Shown here: one piece after another, positions 54,963 through 63,411 of the stretch
Layout of the letters: the number at the start of each line of letters is the position of its first letter
How positions within the stretch are numbered: the first letter of the stretch is position 1
Source of the DNA: Vibrio sp. 99-70-13A1
GTDB lineage: Bacteria > Pseudomonadota > Gammaproteobacteria > Enterobacterales > Vibrionaceae
Direction of reading: 5' to 3'
DNA: 63,411 bases
Assembly (NCBI RefSeq): GCF_013114625.1
Contig: NZ_VTXD01000029.1
Location: forward strand, 1 to 63,411
Notes under the pieces: model-generated
The model's database searches: none
The model's input: the letters and a program-made list of their open reading frames with translations, nothing else
What the model was told of the DNA's origin: nothing
Made by a program: the position numbers and the translations under genes

Positions 54963-56692
54963 AAAAAAGTAAGTATGATGCGGACCTTATAATAAACACT
55001 TCTAAAGTAAGCGATGGAAGATACGTTATTGACCTAAACTTGTTAACCCTCGATGGATACTTAGGCACAACAGGTACCATAAAGAGTACTATAAGTGGCG
55101 TTAATAAAGCCACGTTCGATAAATACAGCAAGAACTACTCTAAAGATTTACATAGAGAAGCAGAGATTATATCTGGATTTATTATTACTTATAAGTCCCC
55201 TGGAAGAAGGACAATATTCAACGTCCTAAAGGAATATCTTGATTTCCAAGTAGATCAAAAGAACTCACTAAGAGATCCCTCTAAACTTCCAGATTATTGT
55301 ATTTTCCTCCAATCAAGAGTTTACAAGAGAGAAATATCTAGAGATCAAGCTGGAAATCGCCTATCTACTATAAACTCTTTCCTATCTTACTCTGGTGATA
55401 TTTACTCAAACTATAAATATACATTTTCAGATAAAACATATCGCGAAAGTAATGATGCTTATGATAGCGAAGAACTTTCTAAAATAATACAGACCTGCTT
55501 TATAATATTTGAGACAAGTGGTGATGTAATTAATGAGCATTTAGACCGTTCAAAGCAAGGATTTAGAGACTTCTCTATTAATGATGTGACATCAATTAAA
55601 GAAGTAAAGCTAGCCAACCCAAAAACTACATTCGATTATATTGTAAGAAACCCTGTATACTGGTTTATGCATAGCGCTTTTATTCTTTTTTGTTTTTTTA
55701 CGTGGAGTAACGAACAACAGTTGAAACAAAGCAATATTGACGACTTTAACTTGAACGCAGATGGCGTTGATTCTGAATTAATATATAAAGGGAGAGCTCA
55801 TAAGTTTATAAGACTGAATATTGGCAAGTCCGGCATTGAAGGAGAAAGGACAGGTATAGAGTTTTACAAGCGTTTCATAAAATTACGCTTGAAGTTAGTT
55901 GAGTACTTAAAAAGTCTAGACTATATTTTTAACCACCGCGCTCTGTTATTTATGATAAACCAACGCGATAATGAAGTACGGAGACTTAATCCTGCTCTAA
56001 AATCATTTGAAAGACACCCTATTGTAAAGAAAATTATAAATATTGACCTGAGCTTTCCCAAAATTTCGAGTAGAAGGTTGAGAAAAACTGTAGAGCAGAT
56101 AACAGACCGTGAAACTAGAAATCCCTTTACTATACTCGATAAGGCACAGCATAACTGGGGGACTTACCGGAAAAATTATGCACAAGGGAACAAAATAGAA
56201 GCAAGAAAAGCCATGGGATCTGCTCTCAAAAAACTTACCGAAGCTTCTATTAATGGAAAAAATTTTAAAGAGAGAAAAGAAATAGCCAAGAAGTATGATG
56301 TAATGATTGTTTCAAAAGGAAATTCTGATTACCAATTAAATGGAATAGTTTGCACTGATATTTATGGCAATTCACCTGAATCGAATAAATTCAAGCGTCA
56401 ACAATCAAAAGATAAACGCACCCCTAAACTATGTGCAAATCTATCAAATTGTATGCATTGTTCAAAATGCGCAGTGATTGAAGATGAAAATGCAATTTAT
56501 CAACTATTAAGTTTTCAGCATATGATCGATTATAACAAACCTATTTATATAGGTTCGAGTAATGCAAATGAAAGCTATCAATATTTAACATCAAGAATAG
56601 ATCTTATGCTTGCATTTGTTGATACTAAGATAGTAGCAAGAGCGAGAAAAACCATACAAGATGAAGGTGTTTTTGAAATATGGAAGATTTAA
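54959..56692 (+). CDS. Recombinase-fold protein lacking catalytic residues (Tfp-like)
   Basis: A 577-residue protein that follows the layout of a tyrosine recombinase but with key residues changed. Where Arg I should sit the sequence is FTWSNEQQLKQ (Asn for Arg, near 251), and the HxxR box is SSRRLRKT (about 371-377), with Arg in place of His; a degenerate HNWGTYRKNY (398-407) stands where box III and the tyrosine would be. Near the C terminus four cysteines (492, 498, 501, 504) form a likely metal site. I infer a non-catalytic structural or DNA-binding partner of IntA and IntB, like Tfp of SE elements. It overlaps intA by 4 bases and the next gene by 13. Confidence 0.75.
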   Translation: MKKSKYDADLIINTSKVSDGRYVIDLNLLTLDGYLGTTGTIKSTISGVNKATFDKYSKNYSKDLHREAEIISGFIITYKSPGRRTIFNVLKEYLDFQVDQKNSLRDPSKLPDYCIFLQSRVYKREISRDQAGNRLSTINSFLSYSGDIYSNYKYTFSDKTYRESNDAYDSEELSKIIQTCFIIFETSGDVINEHLDRSKQGFRDFSINDVTSIKEVKLANPKTTFDYIVRNPVYWFMHSAFILFCFFTWSNEQQLKQSNIDDFNLNADGVDSELIYKGRAHKFIRLNIGKSGIEGERTGIEFYKRFIKLRLKLVEYLKSLDYIFNHRALLFMINQRDNEVRRLNPALKSFERHPIVKKIINIDLSFPKISSRRLRKTVEQITDRETRNPFTILDKAQHNWGTYRKNYAQGNKIEARKAMGSALKKLTEASINGKNFKERKEIAKKYDVMIVSKGNSDYQLNGIVCTDIYGNSPESNKFKRQQSKDKRTPKLCANLSNCMHCSKCAVIEDENAIYQLLSFQHMIDYNKPIYIGSSNANESYQYLTSRIDLMLAFVDTKIVARARKTIQDEGVFEIWKI

Positions 56693-58809
56693 TCAGAAAT
56701 ACGTCCATAAATGAAATTAGACCTACGGACTTTGTCGATCAAAGTGTTAACAGTAGTATTTTCAAAGAACAAATCCCTTCTGTTAAAGTTATTTTATCAG
56801 CATTGAATAATAAAGATTATGAATCCTTATCAAATATAGTCATTATTCCATCAACTCAGAAAGATAAAGAACCAATCATATTTTCAAACGACATATGGAC
56901 AAACAAAGATTTTATCAATGAGGGAGAAGTTTATCGCAAGGCAAACTTTTCTGATTTAAGTAAAGGCATTAAGCTTGAATTGAAAATTATCGGCATATTT
57001 CTCTTTTGGTTTCAATCAAAAAAAGCAAAAGTTTCGTCTATTATACGTATAATAGAAAACCTTATTGTCATAAGTAAATCATTACAATCATTAAATTTAA
57101 ATTCAATATATTCTTTGGATAGAGACCCTATTAGAAATAAGTTCATGGCGACGTTCAACGAAGGGAAGAGCTCTGGAACAATAGATAATTACTTTAAATC
57201 CCTCGCCAAGCTATGCGATATGCAACATACTTTTTTTTCAGACTATGGGTTCTTCCTTAAAACAAATTTCATAAATTACTCCCCGAAAAGGAAAAGTAAC
57301 CAAACTTATTGTATGCCAATAGATATTTTACTTGCCTACTGGAGTTCCTATATTAATTACTTTGAAAATCTAAAATTAAACATAAAAAACTGGGAATACA
57401 TATCCAGTTTACCATATAAATACAGAGAATATTTAAAATTAAACAAACTTAAGCACCATAATAATAACTGGCTTTTTTATTTAGATGAATACTGTCAACA
57501 AAATCTTAAAGACATAAGTCTAGATACTAAGTGCAACACTCATAACCTGGTCGTTAAACGTACTGATGAGGATGTAAATGCTTATAAAAACAAGTCATAT
57601 ACATACGAAAAAATTGTTAATGGTAAAATTCACAACGTACCATTATCTTCATACAACCGCAGGTTTCCACAGTATATAGTCGACATGGAGGATATATACA
57701 CATTCTATAATAGAGTAGCACTAGTCGCATGTGAAGCTATCCAAGCAATGAGTGGTCTAAGGAAGAGTGAGGCGGTCGTTTTAAAGTTTAATTGTCTAGT
57801 TGAAGACAGAGAGTACATTGGTATTAAATCCACTTTGTTTAAGGGGGCAGATGAGGGTGGTGTAGAAGAAGTATGGGCAGCTGCCCCGTACGTTAAAAAC
57901 ATCATAAACAAAATTATACCTTTAGCTTCTGCAATCTTTAGGTTGTCACCCCGTGAACTTGGTTCTCATTACATTAAAACCAATGCTAGAGCTTTTCACT
58001 CTTCTGGCATTTACTCCCTTATGACAAGTCAACGTACATCAGATAGACAGCTAAATTGGACGGAGTCAAATGAAATTTATATAACTAAAAAAGATATAGA
58101 TGAGTTTTGGCAATTAAATCCAAATATATCGCTTAGAGAAAAAGTCGAGTGCCACATTTTCGTAGGAGGCAAATGGCCTATAGAGCATCATCAATTTCGG
58201 CGAAGCATTGCGGTACATGTTCGCCGTTTAGAATTAGTTACAATGAACCAACTTTCTGCACAATTTAAACATATAGCTAGGACCGTAACTGAATGGTACT
58301 CAGATGGCTATCTTAATATGAGTAATTACAAATTAACCATGGCTGAAGAGTTCGCAAAAGAGCTAGAGAAAGCAGATCTCGAAGTTTCTGCCTATATGGC
58401 TATGAAATTTCAAAATGGCAGCAACCTTTTTGGTAAGGGCGGTAAAACACTGGAAAGTCAGCAAGATCTTGATAAAAAATTCAAAACTTATCAATCCTTT
58501 TCCCATGCCAAGTCTTTAGCAAAAAGAAATAAGTCTAAGGTTATGTCATTAGGTAATGGTATGTATTGTATGAATGGAACCGAATGTGATTTTAAGCCAG
58601 TTATTCAGTCATCTAACTGCCGAACTGATTGTGAAAACTTAATTGCTGACAAGGATTCCATACCCATTTGGATTAGCAGATACAATAGGTACCGTTCACT
58701 ATACCAGAAATCTGTTGACGACAACCAACCCGCAGCAAGTCAAGAGTTTTTACGTTTGGAAATGGAAACCTATAAACAAGCACTCGAGTACTATGGAGTA
58801 ATCCTATGA
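56680..58809 (+). CDS. Large tyrosine recombinase, IntB-like
   Basis: A 709-residue recombinase with intact catalytic residues: Arg361 in MSGLRKSEAV, Lys388 in STLFKGADEGG, His504 and Arg507 in EHHQFRRSI, His531 in QFKHIARTV and nucleophile Tyr540 in TEWYSDGY. A C-terminal region of about 150 residues contains further cysteines (MYCMNGTECDFK, NCRTDCENL) suggesting a second metal-binding module. It is unusually long for the family (300-400 residues is common) but normal for multi-recombinase elements. Its start lies inside the preceding gene and its stop overlaps the following one by ATGA, so all four element genes form one translationally coupled operon. Confidence 0.84.
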   Translation: MEDLIRNTSINEIRPTDFVDQSVNSSIFKEQIPSVKVILSALNNKDYESLSNIVIIPSTQKDKEPIIFSNDIWTNKDFINEGEVYRKANFSDLSKGIKLELKIIGIFLFWFQSKKAKVSSIIRIIENLIVISKSLQSLNLNSIYSLDRDPIRNKFMATFNEGKSSGTIDNYFKSLAKLCDMQHTFFSDYGFFLKTNFINYSPKRKSNQTYCMPIDILLAYWSSYINYFENLKLNIKNWEYISSLPYKYREYLKLNKLKHHNNNWLFYLDEYCQQNLKDISLDTKCNTHNLVVKRTDEDVNAYKNKSYTYEKIVNGKIHNVPLSSYNRRFPQYIVDMEDIYTFYNRVALVACEAIQAMSGLRKSEAVVLKFNCLVEDREYIGIKSTLFKGADEGGVEEVWAAAPYVKNIINKIIPLASAIFRLSPRELGSHYIKTNARAFHSSGIYSLMTSQRTSDRQLNWTESNEIYITKKDIDEFWQLNPNISLREKVECHIFVGGKWPIEHHQFRRSIAVHVRRLELVTMNQLSAQFKHIARTVTEWYSDGYLNMSNYKLTMAEEFAKELEKADLEVSAYMAMKFQNGSNLFGKGGKTLESQQDLDKKFKTYQSFSHAKSLAKRNKSKVMSLGNGMYCMNGTECDFKPVIQSSNCRTDCENLIADKDSIPIWISRYNRYRSLYQKSVDDNQPAASQEFLRLEMETYKQALEYYGVIL

Positions 58810-59240
58810 GCAGCGTGTTAAAAAATGCTGAAGAAAGTGAGAAGGCGCTATTGGAACTCATTTCCAAGGGGATGAAAATCAGCCAACACGCTGTAGAAAA
58901 AAGGGCTGGGCTAGCAAACGGAGCCTTGAATTATAAGCACCCCAAGTACCAAGTAGTAAAGGACAAGATTAATAGAGCTAAGCTCGCGTCTGAATCTAAT
59001 CAAACGGCTGCAAATAAAGAACTAAAGGTCCTCTTAGCAAAAGAAAAAAACTTGAAAGACAAATATCGCAAGGAAAAAAATCTTTTAAAGCAAAGGCTTA
59101 AGAAGTTGGAAGGGGAGCGCTTGGAGTTGATCTATCAGTTATACCACCTACAGCAATACGTAGCTAAATTAGAGGAAAATAGCATTAGTAGCCCCAATGT
59201 AATACAATGCGAGCATTCCAAATGGGGAACAACTCGTTGA
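58806..59240 (+). CDS. Small helix-turn-helix and coiled-coil protein (Srap/TnpC-like position)
   Basis: A 144-residue basic protein. The first 60 residues include a possible helix-turn-helix (KISQHAVEKRAGLANGALNY) and residues about 70-125 form a long Lys/Glu/Leu coiled coil (KDKYRKEKNLLKQRLKKLEG). I do not recognise a family by sequence. Its place directly after the third recombinase gene, with a 4-base overlap, is that of Srap in SE elements and of TnpC in Tn554-type transposons, accessory proteins that affect efficiency or orientation of recombination. A similar auxiliary role is inferred from position, size and coiled coil. Confidence 0.62.
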   Translation: MSSVLKNAEESEKALLELISKGMKISQHAVEKRAGLANGALNYKHPKYQVVKDKINRAKLASESNQTAANKELKVLLAKEKNLKDKYRKEKNLLKQRLKKLEGERLELIYQLYHLQQYVAKLEENSISSPNVIQCEHSKWGTTR

Positions 59241-59259
59241 GTCAATAAAGGTACTGCTA

Positions 59260-59568
59260 GTGACTAACTATAATATCGAAATTTCTGAATGGAATCCCTG
59301 TATCTCAGAAAAACTCGAACGTGGCTGTGGTGCCTGCTGTATCGCTCCATCCATTAGCACCCCAATACCAGGTATGCCGAATGGGAAACCTGCTGGGATA
59401 AGGTGTATACAACTCAATGACAAAAACCTCTGTAAGATATTTGGTTCATCAGATCGCCCTAGTGTATGCGACGATTTTAATAGCGACGAAACTATATGTT
59501 ACGCAGGGCCTCAAGTAGCGCTGAAAATACTCAATGACCTTGAGTCGGCTACTGTTAATGGGCAATAA
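59260..59568 (+). CDS. yeiW: YeiW-type cysteine-cluster protein with element-derived N terminus
   Basis: A 102-residue fusion. Residues 22-102 (GCGACCIAPSISTPIPGMPN onward, with CIQLNDKNLCKIFG and RPSVCDDF) are the host protein. Residues 1-21 are supplied by the integrated element. The start is a GTG at 59260, about 20 bases after the coiled-coil gene stop, so expression is likely from the element operon. The native start MDCRLGC has been replaced by a stretch with one cysteine (Cys14) eight residues from the cluster, where the native protein has one three residues away. The metal-binding cysteines 23, 26 and 27 and the downstream ones survive, so function may be kept. YeiW function itself is not known. 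Confidence 0.84.
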   Translation: MTNYNIEISEWNPCISEKLERGCGACCIAPSISTPIPGMPNGKPAGIRCIQLNDKNLCKIFGSSDRPSVCDDFNSDETICYAGPQVALKILNDLESATVNGQ

Positions 59569-60320
59569 AACCAGATCAAGGATTTACGTATATAGCTAGC
59601 CTATAAAGAGTAACCAATGGTATGGATGGCTCCCCCTCCCCCCCTTAACCGACACCTGAACTAAAATCTTGTCATTAAGAATCGAATGGAAGTAACTATT
59701 CACCGTGAACTGTTGACAACAGTTTAAGCTAAGAACGCAGACCTTTGATAATCTTGCTTGAGCATATGATACTCGACGAGCTAACGCAGCAATTTATAAG
59801 CTGAGAACTGTTGAAGTTTTGCTGTCTCGATAAGTGAGAACATTCGCTCACAGAACGAGGCTCCTCGATATGAACGGGTTACGTAACAGCAATTTCTCAT
59901 CATACAGAACAGCTCAGACAACTACAAAGAGCAAAGTAACAGTTTGTAATTGAAGTATTGGATGCTGTGATCCAACAAGGTATTCATAAAATGCCCACAT
60001 ATTGGAGTATATAGTAAAAAGAATGTCTATTCGCGTGTGAGTGACAGCCCTTTAATAGCAAATATTTCTTATGGAACTAATAAGCCTACATACCATGTAT
60101 GATAATATGTACGCTTTTTGTCCCTGAAGACTTAGCAAGTTGATGGTAAAGTAAAATAATAAAGCCACTCCTGACGCTCGCGCCGCTCACTACTCGCTAG
60201 GAATTTATGATTTTTCTTGACAATCGCTTGTCACACGTTTCTGGACAAAACCTTCTCAGTATAATCATTTAAATTAGAAAAATACGGATAACTTTTGGTA
60301 TAGGAAAGTCACTTCGTGAA
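59569..60320. other. Apparently decayed DNA, no intact gene
   Basis: About 750 bases with stops in every frame. Short coding-like stretches exist on the plus strand (for example around 59760-59900 in two frames), giving the impression of a frameshifted, degenerate gene, but I cannot name it. A run CCCCCTCCCCCCC occurs at 59632-59644. A TTGACA at 60217 and a TATAAT at 60260 are too far apart to make a promoter. Confidence 0.45.
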
Positions 60321-60554
60321 ATGTCCAGCTCTGTTAGTATGAATCAGGACTTGGGAGACCATAAAACCGATCATACTAATGAGCTAGCCATCGCTAACTT
60401 AGCTATTCAAATCGGTATCTATAGCTGCTTTAACAGCAATCGATACAATTCTTGGATAATTGCCGCAGTTTCTTATCTCGTAGTGTGGCTTCTTTTAGGG
60501 CAGCATATTCGAGGCACCATTTTAGGCTATGACTTAGCTAACCCTTATAGCTAA
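60321..60554 (+). CDS. Small membrane protein, possibly a C-terminal fragment
   Basis: A 77-residue frame with two hydrophobic segments (about residues 24-39 and 46-62). The ATG at 60321 lacks a good ribosome site, and the polar start followed by LAIANLAIQIGIYSCF looks like the inside of a longer small membrane protein of the DUF6790 kind; that likeness is weak. It may be a truncated remnant next to the decayed stretch upstream. Confidence 0.35.
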   Translation: MSSSVSMNQDLGDHKTDHTNELAIANLAIQIGIYSCFNSNRYNSWIIAAVSYLVVWLLLGQHIRGTILGYDLANPYS

Positions 60555-60644
60555 ACAACATAGTTCTGGTGGTAAAGTATTTATGATTGGTATTGATAAG
60601 TGCAGTGATGTCACATCATATTAATGACGAAGAACAAACGTTGA

Positions 60645-63119
60645 TTAGTTTTCTCTATCCATCGTTTTTATATGATTGAGATGACGAGAAAGCGCTTCTG
60701 CAAGATCCGATTTTATCAAAGGTTTAGCTAATACTTCATTTGCGCCAGCCTCTAAAAACGCATGGGTAGATGTTTGCCTAATATCGGCAGTCCACCCAAA
60801 GATAACAAGGTCATGATAGCCCGCTTCCCGTATTCTTTTAACTGTTTCCACACCATTCATTCTCGGCATATGGTTATCAATAATTACGAGGTTGAAGTAA
60901 CTTGAACCCAGATGAGTTAATGCTTCATAACCATTTTCACAAGTAACGCATTCAACGTTCAACTTGTCTAAAAACCCGTTGGCTATGATGCGGTTTATTT
61001 TATTATCATCAGTCACTAGAACCTTAAACGGAGTCAGATCTACTTCCTGAATTGTTGAGCTCTTCTCACCCTCGAGTACTATTGCAGGTAGGTCGATAAC
61101 AAAACTGAAACGGCTTCCTTTAGAAAGCTCACTTTCTACATTGAGTTGACCTTTCATCAACGTCACAAGCTTATAGCAGATCGCTAGCCCAAGTCCGGTA
61201 CCACCGTAGTTACGCGTTGTTGATATATCCGCTTGCTCAAACTCATTAAAGATTGAACTCAGCCTATCATTAGGGATCCCAATACCAGTATCCTCAACGG
61301 CAAACTCCATTTTAGAAGGAGCGAGTAATTTGATGCTTACACTAATCGAGCCATTTTCAGTAAACTTCAATGCGTTCCCAACTAAGTTAAGTAGCACTTG
61401 TCGAATTCGAACAGAATCACCATTGTATGCTAACTCAAGATCACAACCATCAAGAAGGTTAAACTCAATTCCCTTCTCTGAACACAAGGTTTGATAAGTG
61501 TTTAACACAGGATGGATAATGTCGGACATTTTGAATGGATGCGGATCAATTTCTAGACTATTATTTTCTATTTTTGCAAGGTCTAGAATATCATTAAGAA
61601 TCGCTATTAAATGTTCACCTGAACCAAGAGCCAACCTAAGAATCTCTCTCTGCTCTTCTTTTTCTAAATCGTCGACAAGCATCTGTAGGATCCCTAGTAA
61701 ACCATTAATTGGGGTTCTAATTTCATGACTCATCGTTGCCAAAAACAGTGACTTCGCTTCATTGGCTTGGCACGCTTTGTTCGCTTGAGTTTCTAACTCT
61801 AGCCCAAGTTTCTTGAAATCAGTTACATCGCGTTCAATCGCTATAAAACGTTCAACCTCACCTTTTCCGTTGCGCAAAGGTACGATGTCAATATCAACCC
61901 AATAAGGTGTCTTATCGATCGTGTAATTCAATATTTCAGCTTTAACTTGGTTACCTTTTTGGAGCGCGGTTCCAATGCGGCTTACCGTCTTAAGACACGT
62001 ATTTTCGCCTTGCAAGAAAGAGCCTGGCGACAAACCTTTTACAGAGTCTAAACGGTAGCCTGTCATGACTTCAAAAGCGCTATTTACCCACTCTATACGC
62101 CCTTGTTTGTCAGTAATAACAACTGCGTCTCTGGCTACTTTCACTACTGTCGCAAGAAGATGGCTGTCACGCTCTTTTTCTGCTAATAGTTTGTTGGACT
62201 CTTCTAACAACTTCTTCGACCCGTCGAGTTCTTTATGAGGATTAACAAACAATTTTTGGCCGAGCAATGCAACTAAAACAGAGCTAATAGCTAGAACGAG
62301 CAAAAGTCCATTCAGTAATTCTTTCTGAAGGGTTGATAATTGTTCATTAAGAAATGAGCGGCTTATCCCTTGAGTTAGCACCAAATCCCCTCGAGTTAAA
62401 GTCGTTTGAGTTAAGAGCCAATCTTTTTCACTGTATTTACTTTTTACTGGACTATGTGAGTGATGAGCATGTTCATTACTCGCTTCAATAAGCGAAGAAA
62501 CCGGTGGCTCTATCTGGCTAAGTTCGTACCAACGTTCTCTATTTGTAACAAACGAGCCGAAAAATTCATCGTAATCAACCGCAGTTTCTCCATATATCAC
62601 ACCAGTAAAGTTACCCGCTTGATAAAGGGGCATAAATAACTTAATACAAATATGATTATTATCGTCATGCAAGAGATACAAGATGCGCTCGTTCACTTCT
62701 TGATTTGAGATTGCATTAAAGATGGCTTGTTCTTGTTTAGCCGCAGGGTGACGAAATGTATCCTCAAACAACAATTGCCCCGTACGATCCCGCACCGCGA
62801 ATTGCATGGATTGGTTTTGCCCTTTGAAGCGTTCCAGATGATAAGAGAGGAGCTCAATGTTCAATTGTGATGCAGCATCAATCACCCCATGGTTCTGAGA
62901 TGCTAACACAATACGATCTTCTGCAACTTCTAGGTACTTCTCCATAAAAATTTTAGCAGACTCAAGTTCAAAACTACTGTTTCCACTTTGCAGTTGTCTT
63001 ACGGTAGATTGGCTGTGATTAGCGAGTACGTAGAGTGATATAACACCGTACGTCAAGGAGGTAAGCAATATGAATAAAGTTAACAACACTTTAGGGCTGA
63101 ATGAAGAAAGCTTGACCAT
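60645..63119 (-). CDS. Hybrid sensor histidine kinase
   Basis: An 824-residue inner-membrane kinase. TM1 lies at about 11-32 and TM2 at about 269-288, enclosing a periplasmic sensor of about 235 residues (Cache-like, with a His-rich loop EHAHHSHSP near 216-224). A PAS domain follows (about 320-440, ARDAVVITDKQGRIEWVNSA), then a HisKA domain with His465 in ATMSHEIRTP, a HATPase domain (LVGNALKFTENG, GTGLGLAICYK) and a C-terminal receiver with Asp748 in VIIDNHMPRMNG. There is no HPt domain, so phosphate must pass to a separate HPt protein. It has no response regulator neighbour. The signal is unknown. Confidence 0.9.
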   Translation of the reverse strand: MVKLSSFSPKVLLTLFILLTSLTYGVISLYVLANHSQSTVRQLQSGNSSFELESAKIFMEKYLEVAEDRIVLASQNHGVIDAASQLNIELLSYHLERFKGQNQSMQFAVRDRTGQLLFEDTFRHPAAKQEQAIFNAISNQEVNERILYLLHDDNNHICIKLFMPLYQAGNFTGVIYGETAVDYDEFFGSFVTNRERWYELSQIEPPVSSLIEASNEHAHHSHSPVKSKYSEKDWLLTQTTLTRGDLVLTQGISRSFLNEQLSTLQKELLNGLLLVLAISSVLVALLGQKLFVNPHKELDGSKKLLEESNKLLAEKERDSHLLATVVKVARDAVVITDKQGRIEWVNSAFEVMTGYRLDSVKGLSPGSFLQGENTCLKTVSRIGTALQKGNQVKAEILNYTIDKTPYWVDIDIVPLRNGKGEVERFIAIERDVTDFKKLGLELETQANKACQANEAKSLFLATMSHEIRTPINGLLGILQMLVDDLEKEEQREILRLALGSGEHLIAILNDILDLAKIENNSLEIDPHPFKMSDIIHPVLNTYQTLCSEKGIEFNLLDGCDLELAYNGDSVRIRQVLLNLVGNALKFTENGSISVSIKLLAPSKMEFAVEDTGIGIPNDRLSSIFNEFEQADISTTRNYGGTGLGLAICYKLVTLMKGQLNVESELSKGSRFSFVIDLPAIVLEGEKSSTIQEVDLTPFKVLVTDDNKINRIIANGFLDKLNVECVTCENGYEALTHLGSSYFNLVIIDNHMPRMNGVETVKRIREAGYHDLVIFGWTADIRQTSTHAFLEAGANEVLAKPLIKSDLAEALSRHLNHIKTMDREN

Positions 63120-63411
63120 GCTTAAATTACTTCCGTGTGATTCCTCAACGTTATGTAAAAACTATAGAACAGATATAAGCTTTAAGTAGTGATTGGTCTG
63201 TTTTCATCGTGATTTTCGTGCATATTAAATATCAATTCTATTCATATTTTCAATATCAAACTTCTTTCTACAGACTACAGAAAGCCCTCCTAACAAGAGT
63301 GGAGGGGTGCTTGGATTCAAGTACGAAGTGCGACACCTCTGAACATAAAAACAGTAAGGTGCGATAATCATGAAGTTTGCTCCCGCCAAGAAGTAAAAAA
63401 CATGAAATACA
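63120..63411. other. Upstream region of the hybrid kinase
   Basis: Contains the kinase promoter and, at about 63282-63312, an imperfect hairpin (CCTCC/GGAGG with a bulge). No ORF. The window ends before any further gene is recognisable. Confidence 0.4.

Larger units (their letters stand above)
53655..59334 (+). mobile_element. Compact integrative element (SE-like) inserted in yeiW
   Basis: The boundaries are set by the split host gene. GGTTGTGGCGCT (53655-53666) on the left and GGCTGTGGTGCC (59323-59334) on the right both encode Gly-Cys-Gly-Ala, and the host reading frame continues on the outer side of each. The element is therefore about 5,668 bases. It carries three overlapping tyrosine-recombinase-fold genes and a small coiled-coil gene, all rightward. 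The order (active recombinase, catalytically dead homologue, large active recombinase, small helical protein) resembles the intA-tfp-intB-srap core of strand-biased circularizing elements such as Tn6283 of Vibrio, from memory and unchecked. No resistance, toxin or other cargo gene is seen. The DNA is visibly more A/T-rich than the flanks. Confidence 0.83.

Noticed and set aside
53733..59240. Prophage or classical tRNA-integrated island
   Set aside because: There are no phage structural, replication or regulatory genes and no tRNA at the border; the break point lies inside a protein gene.
53667..59322. Long terminal inverted repeats at the element ends
   Set aside because: Comparing both inner ends by eye gave only short, chance-level matches; a computed alignment could still find imperfect recombinase sites.
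60217..60265. TTGACA and TATAAT as a promoter for the small ORF at 60321
   Set aside because: The spacing is 37 bases, far from the 16-18 needed.

Overview
The window reads as a chromosome segment of a gammaproteobacterium of the Vibrionaceae, most likely Vibrio or a close relative. Reasons: moderate A/T richness, an asd/NhaC/YejK-YejL-YejM neighbourhood, an MSHA-type pilin, two chemoreceptors, DUF3080 and DUF2989 lipoproteins, and an enterobacterial-like topB-ydjA-sppA-ansA / yeaC-msrB-gapA-yeaD gene neighbourhood. No rRNA, CRISPR array or recognisable insertion sequence was seen. All family assignments come from reading the sequence and recalling families; no database search was run.

Layout. 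0.5-16.7 kb is a core region: a YchE/MarC membrane protein, a voltage-gated K+ channel, a GGDEF-EAL enzyme, a PstS-like phosphate binder, a type IV pilin, asd, an NhaC antiporter, a membrane HPt protein, divergent yejK and yejL-yejM, a tRNA-Ser(UGA) gene and a chemoreceptor. 16.9-30.8 kb is a maltodextrin/cyclodextrin-type utilisation locus with two divergent arms. Leftward it has a porin, an LpxD paralogue, a free-standing MalK TOBE domain, a lipoprotein, MalK and a secreted GH13 amylase. Rightward it has a binding protein, MalF- and MalG-like permeases, a cytoplasmic cyclomaltodextrinase-like GH13, a degenerate ROK protein and a TrmB-like regulator. A decayed copy of the start of the ROK gene lies at the far left end. 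The predicted flow is cell-surface cleavage, porin entry, ABC import, cytoplasmic hydrolysis, with sensing by TrmB.

31-53.5 kb is core again: histone-deacetylase-like protein, a small Fur-box membrane ORF, topB, ydjA, fadH (with a FadR-like site), sppA, ansA, yeaC, msrB, gapA, yeaD, a chemoreceptor, rlmA, a ChaN-like haem lipoprotein (with a Fur-like site), a BCCT transporter and ycgN.

53.66-59.33 kb is a compact integrative element of about 5.67 kb. It has three overlapping tyrosine-recombinase-fold genes (active, catalytically dead, active) followed by a small coiled-coil gene, an order that resembles the intA-tfp-intB-srap core of the strand-biased circularizing elements described in Vibrio. 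It is inserted inside a small cysteine-cluster gene (yeiW family). The original 5' end is left at the left junction, and the element supplies a new start and 21 codons in frame at the right junction. No cargo gene is visible. After it come about 750 bp of apparently decayed DNA, a small membrane ORF and a hybrid sensor kinase.
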